This document shows, piece after piece, positions 10,760 through 22,851 of a DNA stretch of 64,000 bases. The notes under the pieces were generated by a model. It was given only the letters and a program-made list of their open reading frames with translations. It did no database searches and was not told the DNA's origin. Location of the stretch: the NCBI GenBank assembly GCA_027923505.1, contig BROI01000025.1:124001-188000 (forward strand), in the 5' to 3' direction. The stretch's first letter is position 1; each line of letters starts with the position of its first letter. The translations under genes were made by a program, and so were the position numbers. Source of the stretch: Mayamaea pseudoterrestris (Eukaryota > Bacillariophyta > Bacillariophyceae > Sellaphorales > Sellaphoraceae).

Positions 10760-11061
10760 TAGGCTGGTAAGTCGTTCGCTTCGTGTTGACGAAGCGCTTG
10801 AACAGATACGTGGCTTGTCGCGTTTGCAGAATTAAATTTACCATTGATCCTCCAATGATAATGCCGCGCTCAGTCGTCTGCCTATGCGATGTAATGAATG
10901 GTCAGATACCTCTATCTGCAATTTACTTCGATTACGCTTGCCATTCAGGTTCATATTATGTACACAAGATACGTTTAGTAAGGATTGTAGCCACATCAAG
11001 CGGCCGCCGATTGTAGCGGCAACTTCTTCACATTATGATTGACTCGTTCATCTGAAGGCGA
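10760..11061. other. convergent 3' region, 302 bp
   Basis: This is the gap between the ends of the dienoyl-CoA reductase and the tuberin-like gene. It presumably holds both 3' untranslated regions. I see nothing else. Confidence 0.5.
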
Positions 11062-14000
11062 TTAGACTGCAAATCGCTGCATGTTCTGTAGCACTTCTGT
11101 CCGGTAAACAAAATTTGGAAGCGCGTCGGGAGCACCAGTTACTGCACGACAGGCCAAGTCCGCTCTAATCGCAATGTTCCGCACAAGTGCAGGACCATCC
11201 GTGTCTGAAACTGTGTAGTCGCCGACAAACTGCAACAGGCATTGATTGCTGATGCCATTCTCCGTCACAACATTTCTGACTCGCACATTTACCCTATACA
11301 TTCCTGGCTTATGGTTGGCGACAAAAATGACGACCAAGCCAAACGCACCGCCAAGGAAATTACCACAAAGGTCGTACTGGGCAACTGCATCGCTCCCGCG
11401 GTCTGTAAAGCAAATGATTACGAAGTCGTTGCCGATATGACGCTTCCTGTTGACAACATTCCGGCTTCCGTAGCTTGGCATGAGGGAGACAACATGATAC
11501 ACCACTGACGTACTCGCAACTAGAGACTTCGTCTCGTCAATATTAGTCCATGCTAGCGCAAACACTCCATCTGTCTCATGCACCGAAGTATCAAGTCCAC
11601 CTGAAAATGCTTTCAGGGTATTAGTGGGGACTAGTGAGCCCAGACCATTTGCAAAATTGTGAAATGCTGGTGAGCAATGCTTGGACGCGAGTAGCTCAGC
11701 ACCAAGGTCGGAATGCAAATCCTTCAACTCAGGCGATTGATCGTAAAGCAGAGCAAACTTGTGCGTGTTCATTATGGGGGCAAAGTCAAGAACTGAAATG
11801 CCGCGGGCGAGGCCATCATCAAATTTCAATCGGCAGAGGGAGTCGGATGGGAACGATTTTTGCCTCAACAAAAACCCACACGATTTGAGAAAGCTAAGGA
11901 TCTCATGGTGAACAAACGACACGTCTGACTTGCTCGTGAGAAGTTTCTCAAGCCATTCAATGATTATGTCAGTAGCTGGCTTAGACGTTTCAGCGTCACA
12001 CACCAGATGCGACGATTCTTCATTGCCGTCCATGTGTTGCAAGGCTGCGTCAAATCGATCAAGAACGCTGTCGTACATTTTAGGAGGAACGTCTTCAAAT
12101 TCAGGCGATGCCATGAGCGTCTCAAAGCGACCCAATACACCTTTCGTCTTGTCGGGGACGTTGTACTCTGGCAACCCATTACATAACAAGTCGGGATCGC
12201 TTTTGCCGTACTCGACCGAAAAGTTTGGCTTCATCGACAATGATATAAAATCGGGATGCTCCAGATGAAAGTCACTAGGGATCTGGACAACGCACCGATT
12301 TCGACTAGTTGGGCTCCGGAGAATGCATTCTATGCAGCCAACATATCGTGAGTCAGTGGCCCCTAAGCGGAGCGTCAAAAGAAAAAGTTTGTCGACCAAA
12401 AACGCAGCCCGACTTTCATCCTTTGAAGTGTCGTGCAGAAACTGGCGCACTAATCGTTCTTCGTCAACAATTGCCTTTGATTTCGACAAAGATTTTGCCG
12501 CTGCATGATTTTCACCAATCACAAATGTCCGACGGTCAATGCTATTTATCAGATTGAATAAAGCCGCGGCGCACAATGTATTCGACTGGGCGTCAAAAAG
12601 ATTTTTTCGCGCACTCTCCAGCTCGTAGCTGTCGAAAACATCCAATAGATTTGCTACACAATGAAGCCCGAGCAGATTGGGAAAGGTGTCTGGATTCCAA
12701 GAAGTCGCTTCAGCAAAGCGAATAAAAAAATCGAATACAAGGCTGCGGAGGTCGCGTGACAGTGGCGTTGCTGGTCGTATAAGTAGGTCGAACACGACGG
12801 AAAAGATCCCGTCAATGTTGCGTCTGCGACTTATATTACACCCATGTGGGATTTCGTTTGTCGTGCGCGTGCGTATCAAGTCGCAGATATAACTCAGCGC
12901 GTATTCACCGACTGTCGTTTGGCTGCAAACCCCATTCACCAACGAGAGGATTGCGCGAGATGCAGCTGTTTGCTCCATAATTTCATCGGATGCAAAAAGG
13001 CTCGACACCAATTCAAGTGCGAGTTTAAAGTCTTCTGTGATAATATTGGCCGCTTGCAATCCTTGTCGTGCGCTGATAAATATATTTTCGGAGTATTGAA
13101 TGGCAGTAAGGCAGCGTGCATATTCCTCGCTTAAGGTCAATTTCGTTTTGTCAGCTAAAAACAATGTCCGTGCAATCTCGCCCGGGATTTTATAAGAAAA
13201 AAATGCCAGGCAAAAATGTCGCAATATATCGTAACATTGAATTCGCAAGCAAGACCAACTGAACGCGATGGCAGACGAAGGTTGAAACATATTTTCGAAT
13301 GGTTGCTGAAGGTACAGGAGAGCTATTGCGACAATCTTATCGAAGGAGATAACGGTTTTGTCCGAGCCAGATTGAGCTTTGGTTTCGATCATTGCCTCGA
13401 GATTTGGCGCCCCGTGTGTTTCGATGACAGGCGACCGATACGCAGGTGTGGCAGCCTCGAATAATCGGCGTAATACTTTACCAGGAAGATCGATCAATTC
13501 AGTTTTTGTTCGGAACTCGATGTGATTGTCGGTAGCTATCTGTAGCCGAGCGAGAGTGTCAATGGAACATGCGGCGAGGACTGTCGCCATTGTCGCCGTC
13601 TGAGGCTGCGGTGAACAATTGAATGCGTATCGCTTAAAGATAGTTGTAAAGGAATTAACGATACTTGGCACGCAGGCATGGGCATGGGGCAAAGTCGTAA
13701 GGCTTGCAGTCAGACATGACTCAAGTTCGAGGACGGCAGCCAGGCGAATACGATAAGCGATTTCGTGTTGGCATTCGTTTAATGCAATTTGTCGAAGTAA
13801 ATCCACAAAAAATTGTCTGTGATCTCTGTGCCCTGAAGGCGCATAGAACCTTTTTTCAATGTGAGTTGTAAAAATAGGGACAGACTAGCCACGGCCCTTA
13901 GACTTACAGGCGTCCAATCAGCTGGATTGCATAAGAGGCAAGGCTCGTATATCGAGTGATCGGCGTTGCCTGCTCGAAAATGGACTCCATCTCTTGCGCG

Positions 14001-16276
14001 TACTCATCGTAAGAAGGTTCGGCCGGAGGCATTTCCTTTGACGTAGGTGGCACTTCCAATTCAGCATCCGCTATCTCGGGAGACTGAATAATAAGCTCCA
14101 ACACAGGATTAATTACGCCGATAAATTGTAGATACTGCTCCCGCGTATGTTGGGTCAAAACAAGGAGTGATGGGGCTCGTTCCGGATCGGTTGTCATGGT
14201 CACTGAGACTGCAGACGATTCTGCCTTCGTTAGCACAGTCAAAGCTTTTAGTCGAACAGATGGTTTATGAATGAAAAAGCCTGGACTGTATTTTCCGAAG
14301 GCTTCATTTAAAAGCTTCGACGCAGTCTGACTCCAGTCTTCAAGACGAAAAGGAAAGAAACCAAACTTTGACCAGCATTCGACCACCGCCAGGCCGACTG
14401 TCTCAGCCTGATGGGGATTCAGCAAGGTTGCGACACTCCGAAGCAAGACCAAATACAAGCTCTCTTGAGCACTGTAGTCGACAAACGGTGTATTCTGGTA
14501 AATTGTCCAATATTCCAAGCTTCGACAAAGTTGGTTGACAAACTGCTTTATATTTTCTCGAACCAATACAGAGGCAATCTTCTTTGTGCAAAGCCATGGG
14601 ATTAGAGAATTCTCGAGGTGTCGTATCAATATGTTCCATTCGAGCTCTGTAAATTTGCCTCCCACTTCACTGCTGCTTTGTTCATTCTCCATAGACCTAT
14701 CCAGCGACAAGAACATCTCGGCGACTACAAAAGACAAATCCGAGGTCATAATATGTTCGCCAGCCGAACTAAATACTTTGAAAAGGCTAATTGTCATTGG
14801 CAGTATCATCTCCAAGAATGGCATCCAGTATATGCGCAGAAGACCCAAGCTCGCAGGTCTCTCGGACGACACCCAAAACGCCGTGCTCAGAATCTTGATG
14901 GCTAACGCCGCTTGGAAACAAAACGCGCAGTGCTGGTCGTTCCACTCACGAGTTGGCATGATTCGGCATAGCTCCGACGAAACGTCAACGAGAGCAATTC
15001 TCTTCATGAGCAAATTTACGCATGCATCAGCCAAACCATCATCCGCCAACAAGAACAGTAGCAAATCTTCAATATCTTCCATGCAAGAGTCGGTGTAGTT
15101 TGAAAGATCCGCACGCTGGTTCATGTTATTGGCATCAGCTTGCGTTTGCCGGCGCACACGTAGTTGCAAATTCCCATAGAGCTCACACGTCGTTTCCACG
15201 ACTTGCATGGCGGTATCATGTCGCAGCATGCTGCGCGACCCCATGGTCGTCAATATGGAAAGCGCCTCTGCTCCACAAGCCATGTTTGATTCTATGTCAA
15301 CGTCGTCCAATGCTGTACCAGCGAGAGGTAGATTGTCGTCGCAACAGTGAAACGCATGAATGAAATGCAATCGCTCCGTCGCCACCTGCAGTGATGCATT
15401 GACAATCCTGTTAACCATGTCGTCGTTCCGTGGAGTCCATCCGTTGGCCAGCAAATCGTTCACATTCGCCAGCACCTCCATGCAAAGGTGTTCGGTATCA
15501 TCGGTTTCTTGAGATTGCTCGCACGCCGCCACGTCCAGCCACGTTGCTACCATGCTATTCAGCGGCTCGTGCACGTCCGGAATGCTCCACGTGACTTTGT
15601 CGCTACCATCAGCAGCCGCCTGGTGGCATAAGCACGACACGATTGTGAACTGCGCCTGCAAAAGTGCGGCGGGCAGCATGCCAACAGTATGGTTGTTTCG
15701 AGACAGCACGGACGCGGCGAAGCGAATCATGGCGGCGGGAAGCACTTCTGGAACACTGCGAGTACTACTACTACTACTAGCAGTAGGCTCGTCTTGCTGC
15801 TGATGACTCCACGACGCGCCTCGCGTTCGTTGCTGCCAATCGTGATTGCCGTGACGCAGTTGCATTCGCTGCTTGGCGTAGTCGCGCTGACGCTGCCAGG
15901 CTGGGCCTACCATGACGCGACATAGTGTTGCGACTGCCGACAGCGCTGCTTTTTGTATACTCCTGTATTCTTGTTGCTCAGCCTTGGCCGTGTCGTTGTC
16001 GGCTGCCTCCCCGACTGCAGCAGCTGCTACTGAAGCTAATTGCCGAAACCTTAACTCGACGCCTTGAAGGGCCAGAAAAATATCCGACGAATCAATATTT
16101 TGCTGGTCACTGCTCGCTAGGTGATTATCGTTTAAAACTTGCGACAGCAAGTGTACCAAGTCAATGGCTTGCCGGAACGACTTGCATATCCACAGCGCTT
16201 CACAAATGGCGGAAACGTCATGCTGCGGGCGCGTAGAGACTCTCGTTATAGTTGGAGAAGGAGTTGCAAATGACAT
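11062..16276 (-). CDS. TSC2: tuberin (TSC2)-like Rap-GAP protein, 2 exons
   Basis: I join two long minus-strand frames: exon 1 at 16276-13908 and exon 2 at 13816-11062 (alternative acceptor 9 nt upstream). The exon 1 stop codon is part of a GTAAGT donor, and the acceptor is ATCACAG; the 91-nt intron keeps phase and gives about 1707 aa, near human tuberin's size. The N-terminal two thirds is helical with no other motif recognised. The C-terminal Rap-GAP domain (about residues 1490-1690) has HKFALLYDQ, FSGGLDTSVHETDG, VVYHVVSLMPSYG and RHIGNDFVIICF, which contains the catalytic Asn of the GND motif. The end, ALVRNIAIRADLACRAV, matches tuberin better than RalGAP alpha. Tuberin is the GAP for Rheb upstream of TOR. 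If the intron is wrong, these are two adjacent genes. Confidence 0.7.
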
Positions 16277-16604
16277 TGTAGATGTTAAAGAGAGAAATGT
16301 GAAGTCATGCTAATTGTTAGCAGTAGTCGCCGCAAAAAGTCCATTCATGGTCGTGCTGCTTCTTGGTGATGACAGAGATGATGTGTTTGTCAATCGAGCG
16401 ATCCGCAACTGCAACGAAATGTCGCAGCGAAACATAATTGGTACCGGTAGCGCTACGACAGTTTTAGACGCGATACGACGCCACCGCGTTCGACCGCAGC
16501 CGCGCCAGGGCAGCAAAACGGATTTGATTTCAATACAGCGACCACTACTTACCTCTTCAATTAGCACTTGTAAGCTACAATAAGATTAAACGAAGCAGTG
16601 ACAC
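16277..16604. other. divergent promoter, 328 bp
   Basis: This is the shared upstream region of the tuberin-like gene and the KH-domain gene. The frames in it are short and lack coding character. Confidence 0.45.
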
Positions 16605-17975
16605 ATGCGGAGCGGAGCCGTCAACAATCACAAGGCCATGACGCCGTCGCGTCGGAGCGAAAGCTTTCCACGGTCGCCGCTTGTTGAAAGTCAGCAGCAG
16701 CAGCCATCATCTTCGTTTCAAAACACTATTATTGACGACAAGACTCTGTTGTTACTCGACAGCATTGCCTCCAAACAGTCATGCTTGATGAATTTGTCAT
16801 TGACATTGACACTCTACGTGCCGAGCGCATGCGTCGGCGCACTCATTGGCCGCAAAGGCGCCACCATGGTGGAGCTGCAAACGTTTGCGGCAAAGTATTC
16901 CACCACGAGTCAGCCCGTGCGCATTTCCGTCGTTCATGGAACGAATCAGCAGCAGCAGCAGGATCAAGCAAGTAGTAATAATACGAACAGCAAGACTGCT
17001 GCTCCTGCTCCTGCCGACGCGCAACAAAACCACGCGGCACTTCCCTCCAGCAGCATTCCGACGCATACGCCTCCCGACCTTTTTAATCCGCACTGGACAC
17101 CCGTCGTTGTCAAGGCCGACGCCAAGGCTTGTTTGGCGGCGGGACTGGCCGTGCAGAGTCACGTTGCGGCAGCGGCAGCAGTCGCAAGTGCAGCAAGCAG
17201 TAGTAATCACCATAATGAGTGTTGTGACAATGACAACTGTGACGACGACGTGGTGCTGGACGTGCCCGTGGCGCGCACCAAGCATTCCGCCATGGTTGGA
17301 AAGCGCGGCGTGCTACTCGCCAACGCGTCGGCCGACTTTGGCGTGCGCATCATGGTGCCGGCCAAGCAAGCCAGTAACAATATGAACGTTATTCAACTCG
17401 AGGGCAAGTTGGTCAACGTCATTTCATGCTTGGAGCGCCTCATGTCGATTGCAGTGACAATCAAGGGGACAGTGAATAACAACAACACGGTTGCTGCTGC
17501 TACGACCAAGAAGCAAGGCTCAAATGCAGCAGCAGCAAGTACTCCAAGTGGAACATCACCCGAGACTGCAGTTGAGTCAAACGATGGACCTGCACCATTA
17601 CATCAACATCAAGCCACCATTACGCTTGCCGTATGTCCGGCACTAGCCAAGGTTCGCTCCATTGTTCGCAAGACGGATACCATCGTTAAGAGGAAGCAAG
17701 TCCCCGCAGCAAGTAATGCCCCGTTGGCGTCGGAGGAAGCAATGGTTGACGAGGAAACTATAAATGACGCTGACAATGCAACGACCGACAGCAAAGTCAC
17801 GTCGTCAACGGCAGTATTTTCATGGGAGTTGACTGTGAGTGGCAACACGCACGAGTCGGTGCAAGCGGCCGTGGACTTGCTGCAGGCGGCGTCGGCGACG
17901 GCGCATCCAGCCCCGAAACCTTTGTGGCACCGGCGGCGGCGGCCAGCGAACAAACCAAAAGGTAATGGTAAATGA
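16605..17975 (+). CDS. KH-domain RNA-binding protein
   Basis: A single exon encodes 456 aa. KH module 1 (about residues 63-110) has YVPSACVGALIGRKGATMVE with GRKG as the GxxG loop. KH module 2 (about residues 220-285) has VPVARTKHSAMVGKRGVLL with GKRG. The third C-terminal module (about residues 335-440, ATITLAVCP ... FSWELTVSGN) looks like a degenerate KH without a clear GxxG. Linkers are Gln/Asn/Ala-rich from CAG/AAC repeats. The C-terminus is basic (RRRRPANKPKGNGK). An RNA-binding role is expected from the family; the target is unknown. The long frames on the opposite strand are shadows. Confidence 0.78.
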   Translation: MRSGAVNNHKAMTPSRRSESFPRSPLVESQQQQPSSSFQNTIIDDKTLLLLDSIASKQSCLMNLSLTLTLYVPSACVGALIGRKGATMVELQTFAAKYSTTSQPVRISVVHGTNQQQQQDQASSNNTNSKTAAPAPADAQQNHAALPSSSIPTHTPPDLFNPHWTPVVVKADAKACLAAGLAVQSHVAAAAAVASAASSSNHHNECCDNDNCDDDVVLDVPVARTKHSAMVGKRGVLLANASADFGVRIMVPAKQASNNMNVIQLEGKLVNVISCLERLMSIAVTIKGTVNNNNTVAAATTKKQGSNAAAASTPSGTSPETAVESNDGPAPLHQHQATITLAVCPALAKVRSIVRKTDTIVKRKQVPAASNAPLASEEAMVDEETINDADNATTDSKVTSSTAVFSWELTVSGNTHESVQAAVDLLQAASATAHPAPKPLWHRRRRPANKPKGNGK

Positions 17976-18244
17976 ATAATAAAACTGATAACATTAAATT
18001 TCGCCTTAAATTGAGTCTGTAAACTATTGTAGGTGCAAGCTTTTGTTTGTTTATGACTTGCCAGTAAAACTCAGTCATTGGAGCTCCTCCGTCATTTCTG
18101 CAGCAATGATTCGAATCATCACGCACATTGAAAGGTCCATATAGCAATTCGGTGCTCAGATTTGTACAGCACAACCGTGTGGTCACGAAGAGTCTTGCCG
18201 TCGGCACGTTTGCCATTATGCTCCACGCGCCGTTCAGTATTTGT

Positions 18245-19720
18245 TCATCCACTAATTGCGCCATGTAGTCGATGTAGCTCAATACTCGCACGCATCTCCG
18301 ACCCTGCTGGACAAGATTCTGGATACAATATCGCATGCACCCGACCCATGTACACTGGATTGTGAATATTGTGAAAGGAGACACTGTCGGGCGCCGCCGC
18401 ATCCAAACCATACTGCGGACCCACCGTTTCGTTGTTTCGCGATGGATGCGGCAACGCTTCAAAGTAAGCTTGCTGCCGCGCCTGCAGTGAAGCGCCACGA
18501 CCACTCCTGGGCCGCGACTTGTAAATGGTCGATGGTTGCGCTCCGTGGTAGCGCTGCTGACCAGTTTCCAGGTGTCGCGTGTCGTACGGATAAATACCGA
18601 CTTGCCGGAGGCATTGCGAAACGAGCTTGTCTTCAAACGGCGCGACTGTATCTACCTGGCACGTTGGCAGCGAATCGTCGACAAGCGCCAATAGCGCTGC
18701 TCGATTCAAGGTATATCCTGGACCTCCCGCCACGTATGGATGCTCTCGCTGCCGCACCCATTGGCCCAAATGGAGCGGCGTTTGACGATCGTGTTCCGGC
18801 AAGTTGCCAAGAAACGCTCGCATGTTTTCCACCAAAACATACATGTCGTCGCCTCCCAAGTGGAAAAAGTCGTAGTCGTCAGCGTAGTAGCGTCTAATAT
18901 AAGACCAAATGCTTTTCACCTTTTGCCACATGTTGTCGTATGTTTCGTCTCCATCGTGACGCAGACGCACCAAGCCGAGTGCAGCCACCGTTTCCGTCGA
19001 AAAGGCGACAAAGCCGTCACACTTGTATCCGTACGATAGTGCCGCCACGCGAGCGAGCGAACGCATGGGAAAATGCGTGTAATTGGCGCACAGTAAGCGA
19101 ATCGGCGGCGAATAAGATGCGTTTGATGCAACTTGAATTTGTCGCGTCAGCAGCTCGACGCCTTCGAAAGCTTCGTCCATGGTACCAGCTGGTTTGGAGC
19201 AAACGTTTCGTAACGCAGTAATATTTTCTTGCGGCGGAACATGGTAGTGCAGCAGTAGACTTTGATATGGAGAATAGGCATCCTCAGCAGTGTTCGATGA
19301 GCGAATCCGTCGAAGAAGAAACTCTTCTCGTGCACGAGCCAAGGCTTTTGGGTCAGCCACGTATCCGTAGCTTCCATTCGCAAAGTAGGCACCGAAAAAA
19401 TGATCCCGTTCGTTAGTCGCTGGTGTGACATTTCTGGCGGCAGAGTTGTTGCCATCAAGATGCATATTGGAAGCAATGACATTTGACAAGGGCAGCTCGT
19501 CGGCCGAGCTCTTTGTCTCTCGCAGTATAACCGTTGCATGCTGAATGTGATTATCATTGTCTTCCAATGTTATTCTTGTTTGCCGGTTTAGCAGTTGAGA
19601 ATCCCAGTACAAGACTATAACTAAAAATGCAAAGATTGACCACTGAAACAACCTGCATCGTTTCCATTGTCGTCTCTGATTACTACTACTAAATCTCATC
19701 AATGCCATTCTAAATTTCAT
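18245..19720 (-). CDS. GT31 family (C1GALT1/Fringe-like) glycosyltransferase
   Basis: A single exon encodes 491 aa from ATG 19720. It is a type II membrane protein with a basic N-terminus and an anchor, LFQWSIFAFLVIVLYW, at about residues 25-42. The catalytic region contains DFFHLGGDDMYVLVENMRAF (the GDDMYV box is the DxD metal site), HPYVAGGPGYTLNRAAL, APFEDKLVSQCLRQVGI and, near the end, SVSFHNIHNPVYMGRVHAILY. All are characteristic of core-1 beta-1,3-galactosyltransferase and Fringe-like enzymes. It probably acts in the Golgi on glycoproteins. The donor sugar and acceptor cannot be told from sequence. Confidence 0.85.
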   Translation of the reverse strand: MKFRMALMRFSSSNQRRQWKRCRLFQWSIFAFLVIVLYWDSQLLNRQTRITLEDNDNHIQHATVILRETKSSADELPLSNVIASNMHLDGNNSAARNVTPATNERDHFFGAYFANGSYGYVADPKALARAREEFLLRRIRSSNTAEDAYSPYQSLLLHYHVPPQENITALRNVCSKPAGTMDEAFEGVELLTRQIQVASNASYSPPIRLLCANYTHFPMRSLARVAALSYGYKCDGFVAFSTETVAALGLVRLRHDGDETYDNMWQKVKSIWSYIRRYYADDYDFFHLGGDDMYVLVENMRAFLGNLPEHDRQTPLHLGQWVRQREHPYVAGGPGYTLNRAALLALVDDSLPTCQVDTVAPFEDKLVSQCLRQVGIYPYDTRHLETGQQRYHGAQPSTIYKSRPRSGRGASLQARQQAYFEALPHPSRNNETVGPQYGLDAAAPDSVSFHNIHNPVYMGRVHAILYPESCPAGSEMRASIELHRLHGAISG

Positions 19721-19954
19721 CAAATAAGTCTTTTGAAGGTGTTTTTGTATATCATTTCAGCAAAGCAAGCGGATGGCGAGGGGAGCGAGCAAATCGCATC
19801 ATTTTCTCCATGGTCGACTGAATTCCGTGTGGCATAACCGCTGCGACATTGCGCGACAGATTGAGACTTGCCGCGATCTTCCATCTTCCATCAACCACCA
19901 TGGCTCGGACTGACACACTTTGTGGATGAGCAAGCTGAACCACGAGATTTGACA

Positions 19955-21397
19955 ATGACGACTTCAGTGAATTTGCGCCACCTACTGGTCCTATGCCTGC
20001 TTATTATCCCCAAGTGTTTCGCGTTTACGCTAGTCCATCATGGACGGTCCACTCCATCACGAGCCAGATTTCTATCGGCCACCACTACAGCTCAACCATT
20101 TAAAAATGACGTTTGCACCATACAAATACTCATGTCAGACACTGGCGGCGGCCATCGCGCATCCGCCAACGCCTTGAAGGATGCCTTCGACGTGCTCTTT
20201 CCGGGACGCATCGTTTGCGACATTTGCGACATTTACACCGAATATGGTCCCTTTTGGCCGTACAACGACTATCCCGGCATGTACAAAGTCATGGCGAAGA
20301 ATACATGGTCATGGGACTTGTTTTTCAAGTTTGGATCAACGTCGTTTGGAGAATGGGTCAACAAGGTTTGCTTGGAGCTCTTTTGCTTTGGTCCCTTTCG
20401 CGAGTGCATGGCGCGCGATGCGTGCAACACGGGCAAACGCGCCGATTTGGTCATTAGCGTTCATCCACTCTGCCAAGACTTGCCACTCCGCATTTTGGCG
20501 AGCTTGGATTCCAACGGCGCGACGCGTAGCTTGAGTGCGCGCAAAACGCCGTTTTGTACCGTCGTGACGGATCTTGGAGGAGCTCATCCAACCTGGTTTC
20601 ATGCGGGCGTCGATAAATGTTTCGTTCCTTCGGATGCATTGTATGCGCAAGCCAAGGGTCGCGGACTCGAGTCGCATCAGATTGTGCAGCACGGATTACC
20701 GATACGCAAGGGCTTTTGGGATGGCGGTGTTGGCAAGAATGCAGCGGCTGCTGCCAAGACCAAGGACATTACGGCAATCAAGACGAAACTAGGATTGGAC
20801 AAACACATGCCGACGGTGCTGATTGTTGGAGGTGGAGATGGCATGGGCAACATTGTGGCCATGGCCAAGGCTCTGGGTGAGAAGCTTGGACAGTCAGATA
20901 CCAAGACGCAAATGGTGGTGGTTTGCGGAAGCAATAAAGAAGCAGAGGCCGAATTGGATGAGGTGACTTGGGGCGTTAGTGTCAAGACATATATTCGTGG
21001 TTTTGTCAATAATATGGACGAGTGGATGTCTGCATCGGATGTTTTAGTGACCAAGGCTGGTCCAGGGACGATTGCGGAAGCATCCATCTGCGGGCTACCT
21101 TGTATGCTGTTCGCGTTCTTACCGGGGCAGGAGGAAGGAAACATTCCATACGTGGAGAATGCTGGCTTTGGGAAATACAGTGGAGACCTCCCTGTGATTG
21201 CCGAAACAGTCAATCGCTGGTTATCAAACCCGGGAATACTGGCGGAGATGAAGCAAAATGCAATAAAGGCAGCTCGACCGCAAGCAACCTTGGACATTGC
21301 TAAGGATATTGGTGAGATGGTATTCAAGACTAAGGAAAACAGGCAGGACAAAGTACTTGTTCCGGTATCACGGAAGCGGGGTTCTGCCGCTCGCTAA
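19955..21397 (+). CDS. MGD1: monogalactosyldiacylglycerol (MGDG) synthase
   Basis: A single exon encodes 480 aa; I start at ATG 19955 because the open frame before it has no ATG. A signal peptide (LLVLCLLIIPKCFAF) with an FAF-type motif and an Arg/Ser-rich transit stretch fit plastid import through the periplastid membranes. The GT28 core starts with ILMSDTGGGHRASANALKDA (residues about 60-80) and continues with the UDP-sugar domain (VLIVGGGDGMGN, VTKAGPGTIAEASICGLP). It transfers galactose from UDP-Gal to diacylglycerol, making the main thylakoid lipid. Length and motifs are complete. Confidence 0.93.
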   Translation: MTTSVNLRHLLVLCLLIIPKCFAFTLVHHGRSTPSRARFLSATTTAQPFKNDVCTIQILMSDTGGGHRASANALKDAFDVLFPGRIVCDICDIYTEYGPFWPYNDYPGMYKVMAKNTWSWDLFFKFGSTSFGEWVNKVCLELFCFGPFRECMARDACNTGKRADLVISVHPLCQDLPLRILASLDSNGATRSLSARKTPFCTVVTDLGGAHPTWFHAGVDKCFVPSDALYAQAKGRGLESHQIVQHGLPIRKGFWDGGVGKNAAAAAKTKDITAIKTKLGLDKHMPTVLIVGGGDGMGNIVAMAKALGEKLGQSDTKTQMVVVCGSNKEAEAELDEVTWGVSVKTYIRGFVNNMDEWMSASDVLVTKAGPGTIAEASICGLPCMLFAFLPGQEEGNIPYVENAGFGKYSGDLPVIAETVNRWLSNPGILAEMKQNAIKAARPQATLDIAKDIGEMVFKTKENRQDKVLVPVSRKRGSAAR

Positions 21398-21630
21398 ATG
21401 TCATTCATTGGCTCACGGTCCTGAGGTATGGGCGTAACTTTGCTCTCGTCTCCTTCTCCGAGTTCATGTAATCTATTATTCTAGCATTGGTTAACAGCAT
21501 CTTTTGGATATGATGTCATGTTAACTGATAGGACGGCCGAACGAGGCACGAGCCATCATGTGTAGCTTCGCGCACAGCGCAGCAATGTACTAATTTACAC
21601 GAGCCTCTCTACTATGAATCTACGTGTGCA

Positions 21631-22548
21631 CTATAGCATGACAGGTCCACAGTCTTGTACTTCAAAGTCGACTTGCTCCTGTCCGTAGAATGGCGACCTA
21701 TCGAGCGTCAAGGTGCGTCGCCCACTCACCGATTTGGCAACCGAAAACGTTTGGTTGACGCATTGCGCCCACGACAAGCCAAGCGCTGGCTCGTCCACAC
21801 AATGACTGCTTGAAGTGATTGATATTTTACTGGTGACTTGGTTTAGAACAAGAATAGGAAGCTTGAATTCGTCGCTGATTCGTTTCAGGCTCGCTGCCAG
21901 CTGAAACAATGCAGCCGATCGCGCTGCAAAAGTTCCATCAAGGAAGCGAAAGAGAGATGCAATGTCATCCAGAACTAATACTTGTATATTGTTGATGAAT
22001 TTTGTATCATTATCATTGTTTGCTTTTTCGTCGTGTCGTTGTTGCTGCTGCTGCTGAAGAAGGCGTACAAGCTCTCCACTAATTGGATGTAGTAGCGCTT
22101 GTAAATCATCGGGAGACATGACGGCCTTGATGAGAATCCGACGTAATATTTCGTTCGTTGACTGTGTACTGTTGCTTGCTCTGGCCATTTGATCGAGCCG
22201 CTGGGCAATCACGGCGTGTCGAATTGATCCAAGTGAAAGGTAGACTGCTGAAACCACAACGTCTGCGTCGAAATTCATGCACTTTCCCTGAAGAGCAGCG
22301 TGTAGACATACTGATAATGCAATTTGCGTCTTGGCACATCCAGCAGGCCCAGATAATTGATTGATGCCATTGCGTAGACAAGTCCAAGAAGGCAAAGATG
22401 ATGTTGCGTGAATCTGATCTGAGCCGAGCAAAAGCGATGGAAAGACTTTGGTGTATCGACGTAACAATGCCAAGGCTGTCACTGGTTGCACCAATGATGT
22501 ATGTTGCTGCCGTGGCGATCCTTTCGCGCCACTATAAGGCCTCTTCAT
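21631..22548 (-). CDS. XRCC3: RAD51-paralog, XRCC3-like
   Basis: From ATG 22548 it is 305 aa. The Walker A region is LSGPAGCAKTQIALSVCLHA (residues about 65-85), Walker B is VQVLVLDDIASLFRFLDG (about residue 200), and ALGLSWAQCVNQ near residue 265 matches the GLAWA region typical of XRCC3. There is no helix-hairpin-helix N-terminal domain. The frame stays open for 96 more codons upstream (to 22836) without an ATG, so an upstream exon is possible. RAD51 paralogs assist homologous recombination. A poly-Gln run lies between Walker A and B. The exact paralog identity is moderately sure. Confidence 0.75.
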   Translation of the reverse strand: MKRPYSGAKGSPRQQHTSLVQPVTALALLRRYTKVFPSLLLGSDQIHATSSLPSWTCLRNGINQLSGPAGCAKTQIALSVCLHAALQGKCMNFDADVVVSAVYLSLGSIRHAVIAQRLDQMARASNSTQSTNEILRRILIKAVMSPDDLQALLHPISGELVRLLQQQQQQRHDEKANNDNDTKFINNIQVLVLDDIASLFRFLDGTFAARSAALFQLAASLKRISDEFKLPILVLNQVTSKISITSSSHCVDEPALGLSWAQCVNQTFSVAKSVSGRRTLTLDRSPFYGQEQVDFEVQDCGPVML

Positions 22549-22851
22549 GCTGCATCCAATGATCCACAGACAATTAAAAATGATGGCGGTCTCTCGGTCT
22601 TCGTCAAGGATTTGTGCATGTCGTACCGTTAATGCAACGGACAAATAAATAAATGAAGTGGAAACTTCACCAAGATCGTTCGTTACATAAATAAACTCCC
22701 GCGAAGCGATACTGGTATACTGATAAGCCGAAAGGAGGTACGCGGTGCTTACCAATACTACTATTTGTAGAATATAATATAAAGTTATATCGGGAGCCTT
22801 CTCGAATGCAACATTGTATTTCTTGTAAAAGGACAATTAAACATCCCTGGT

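Noticed and set aside
17797-18636. 279-codon minus frame between the KH and GT31 genes
   Set aside because: It overlaps both genes out of frame and has no protein-like motif.
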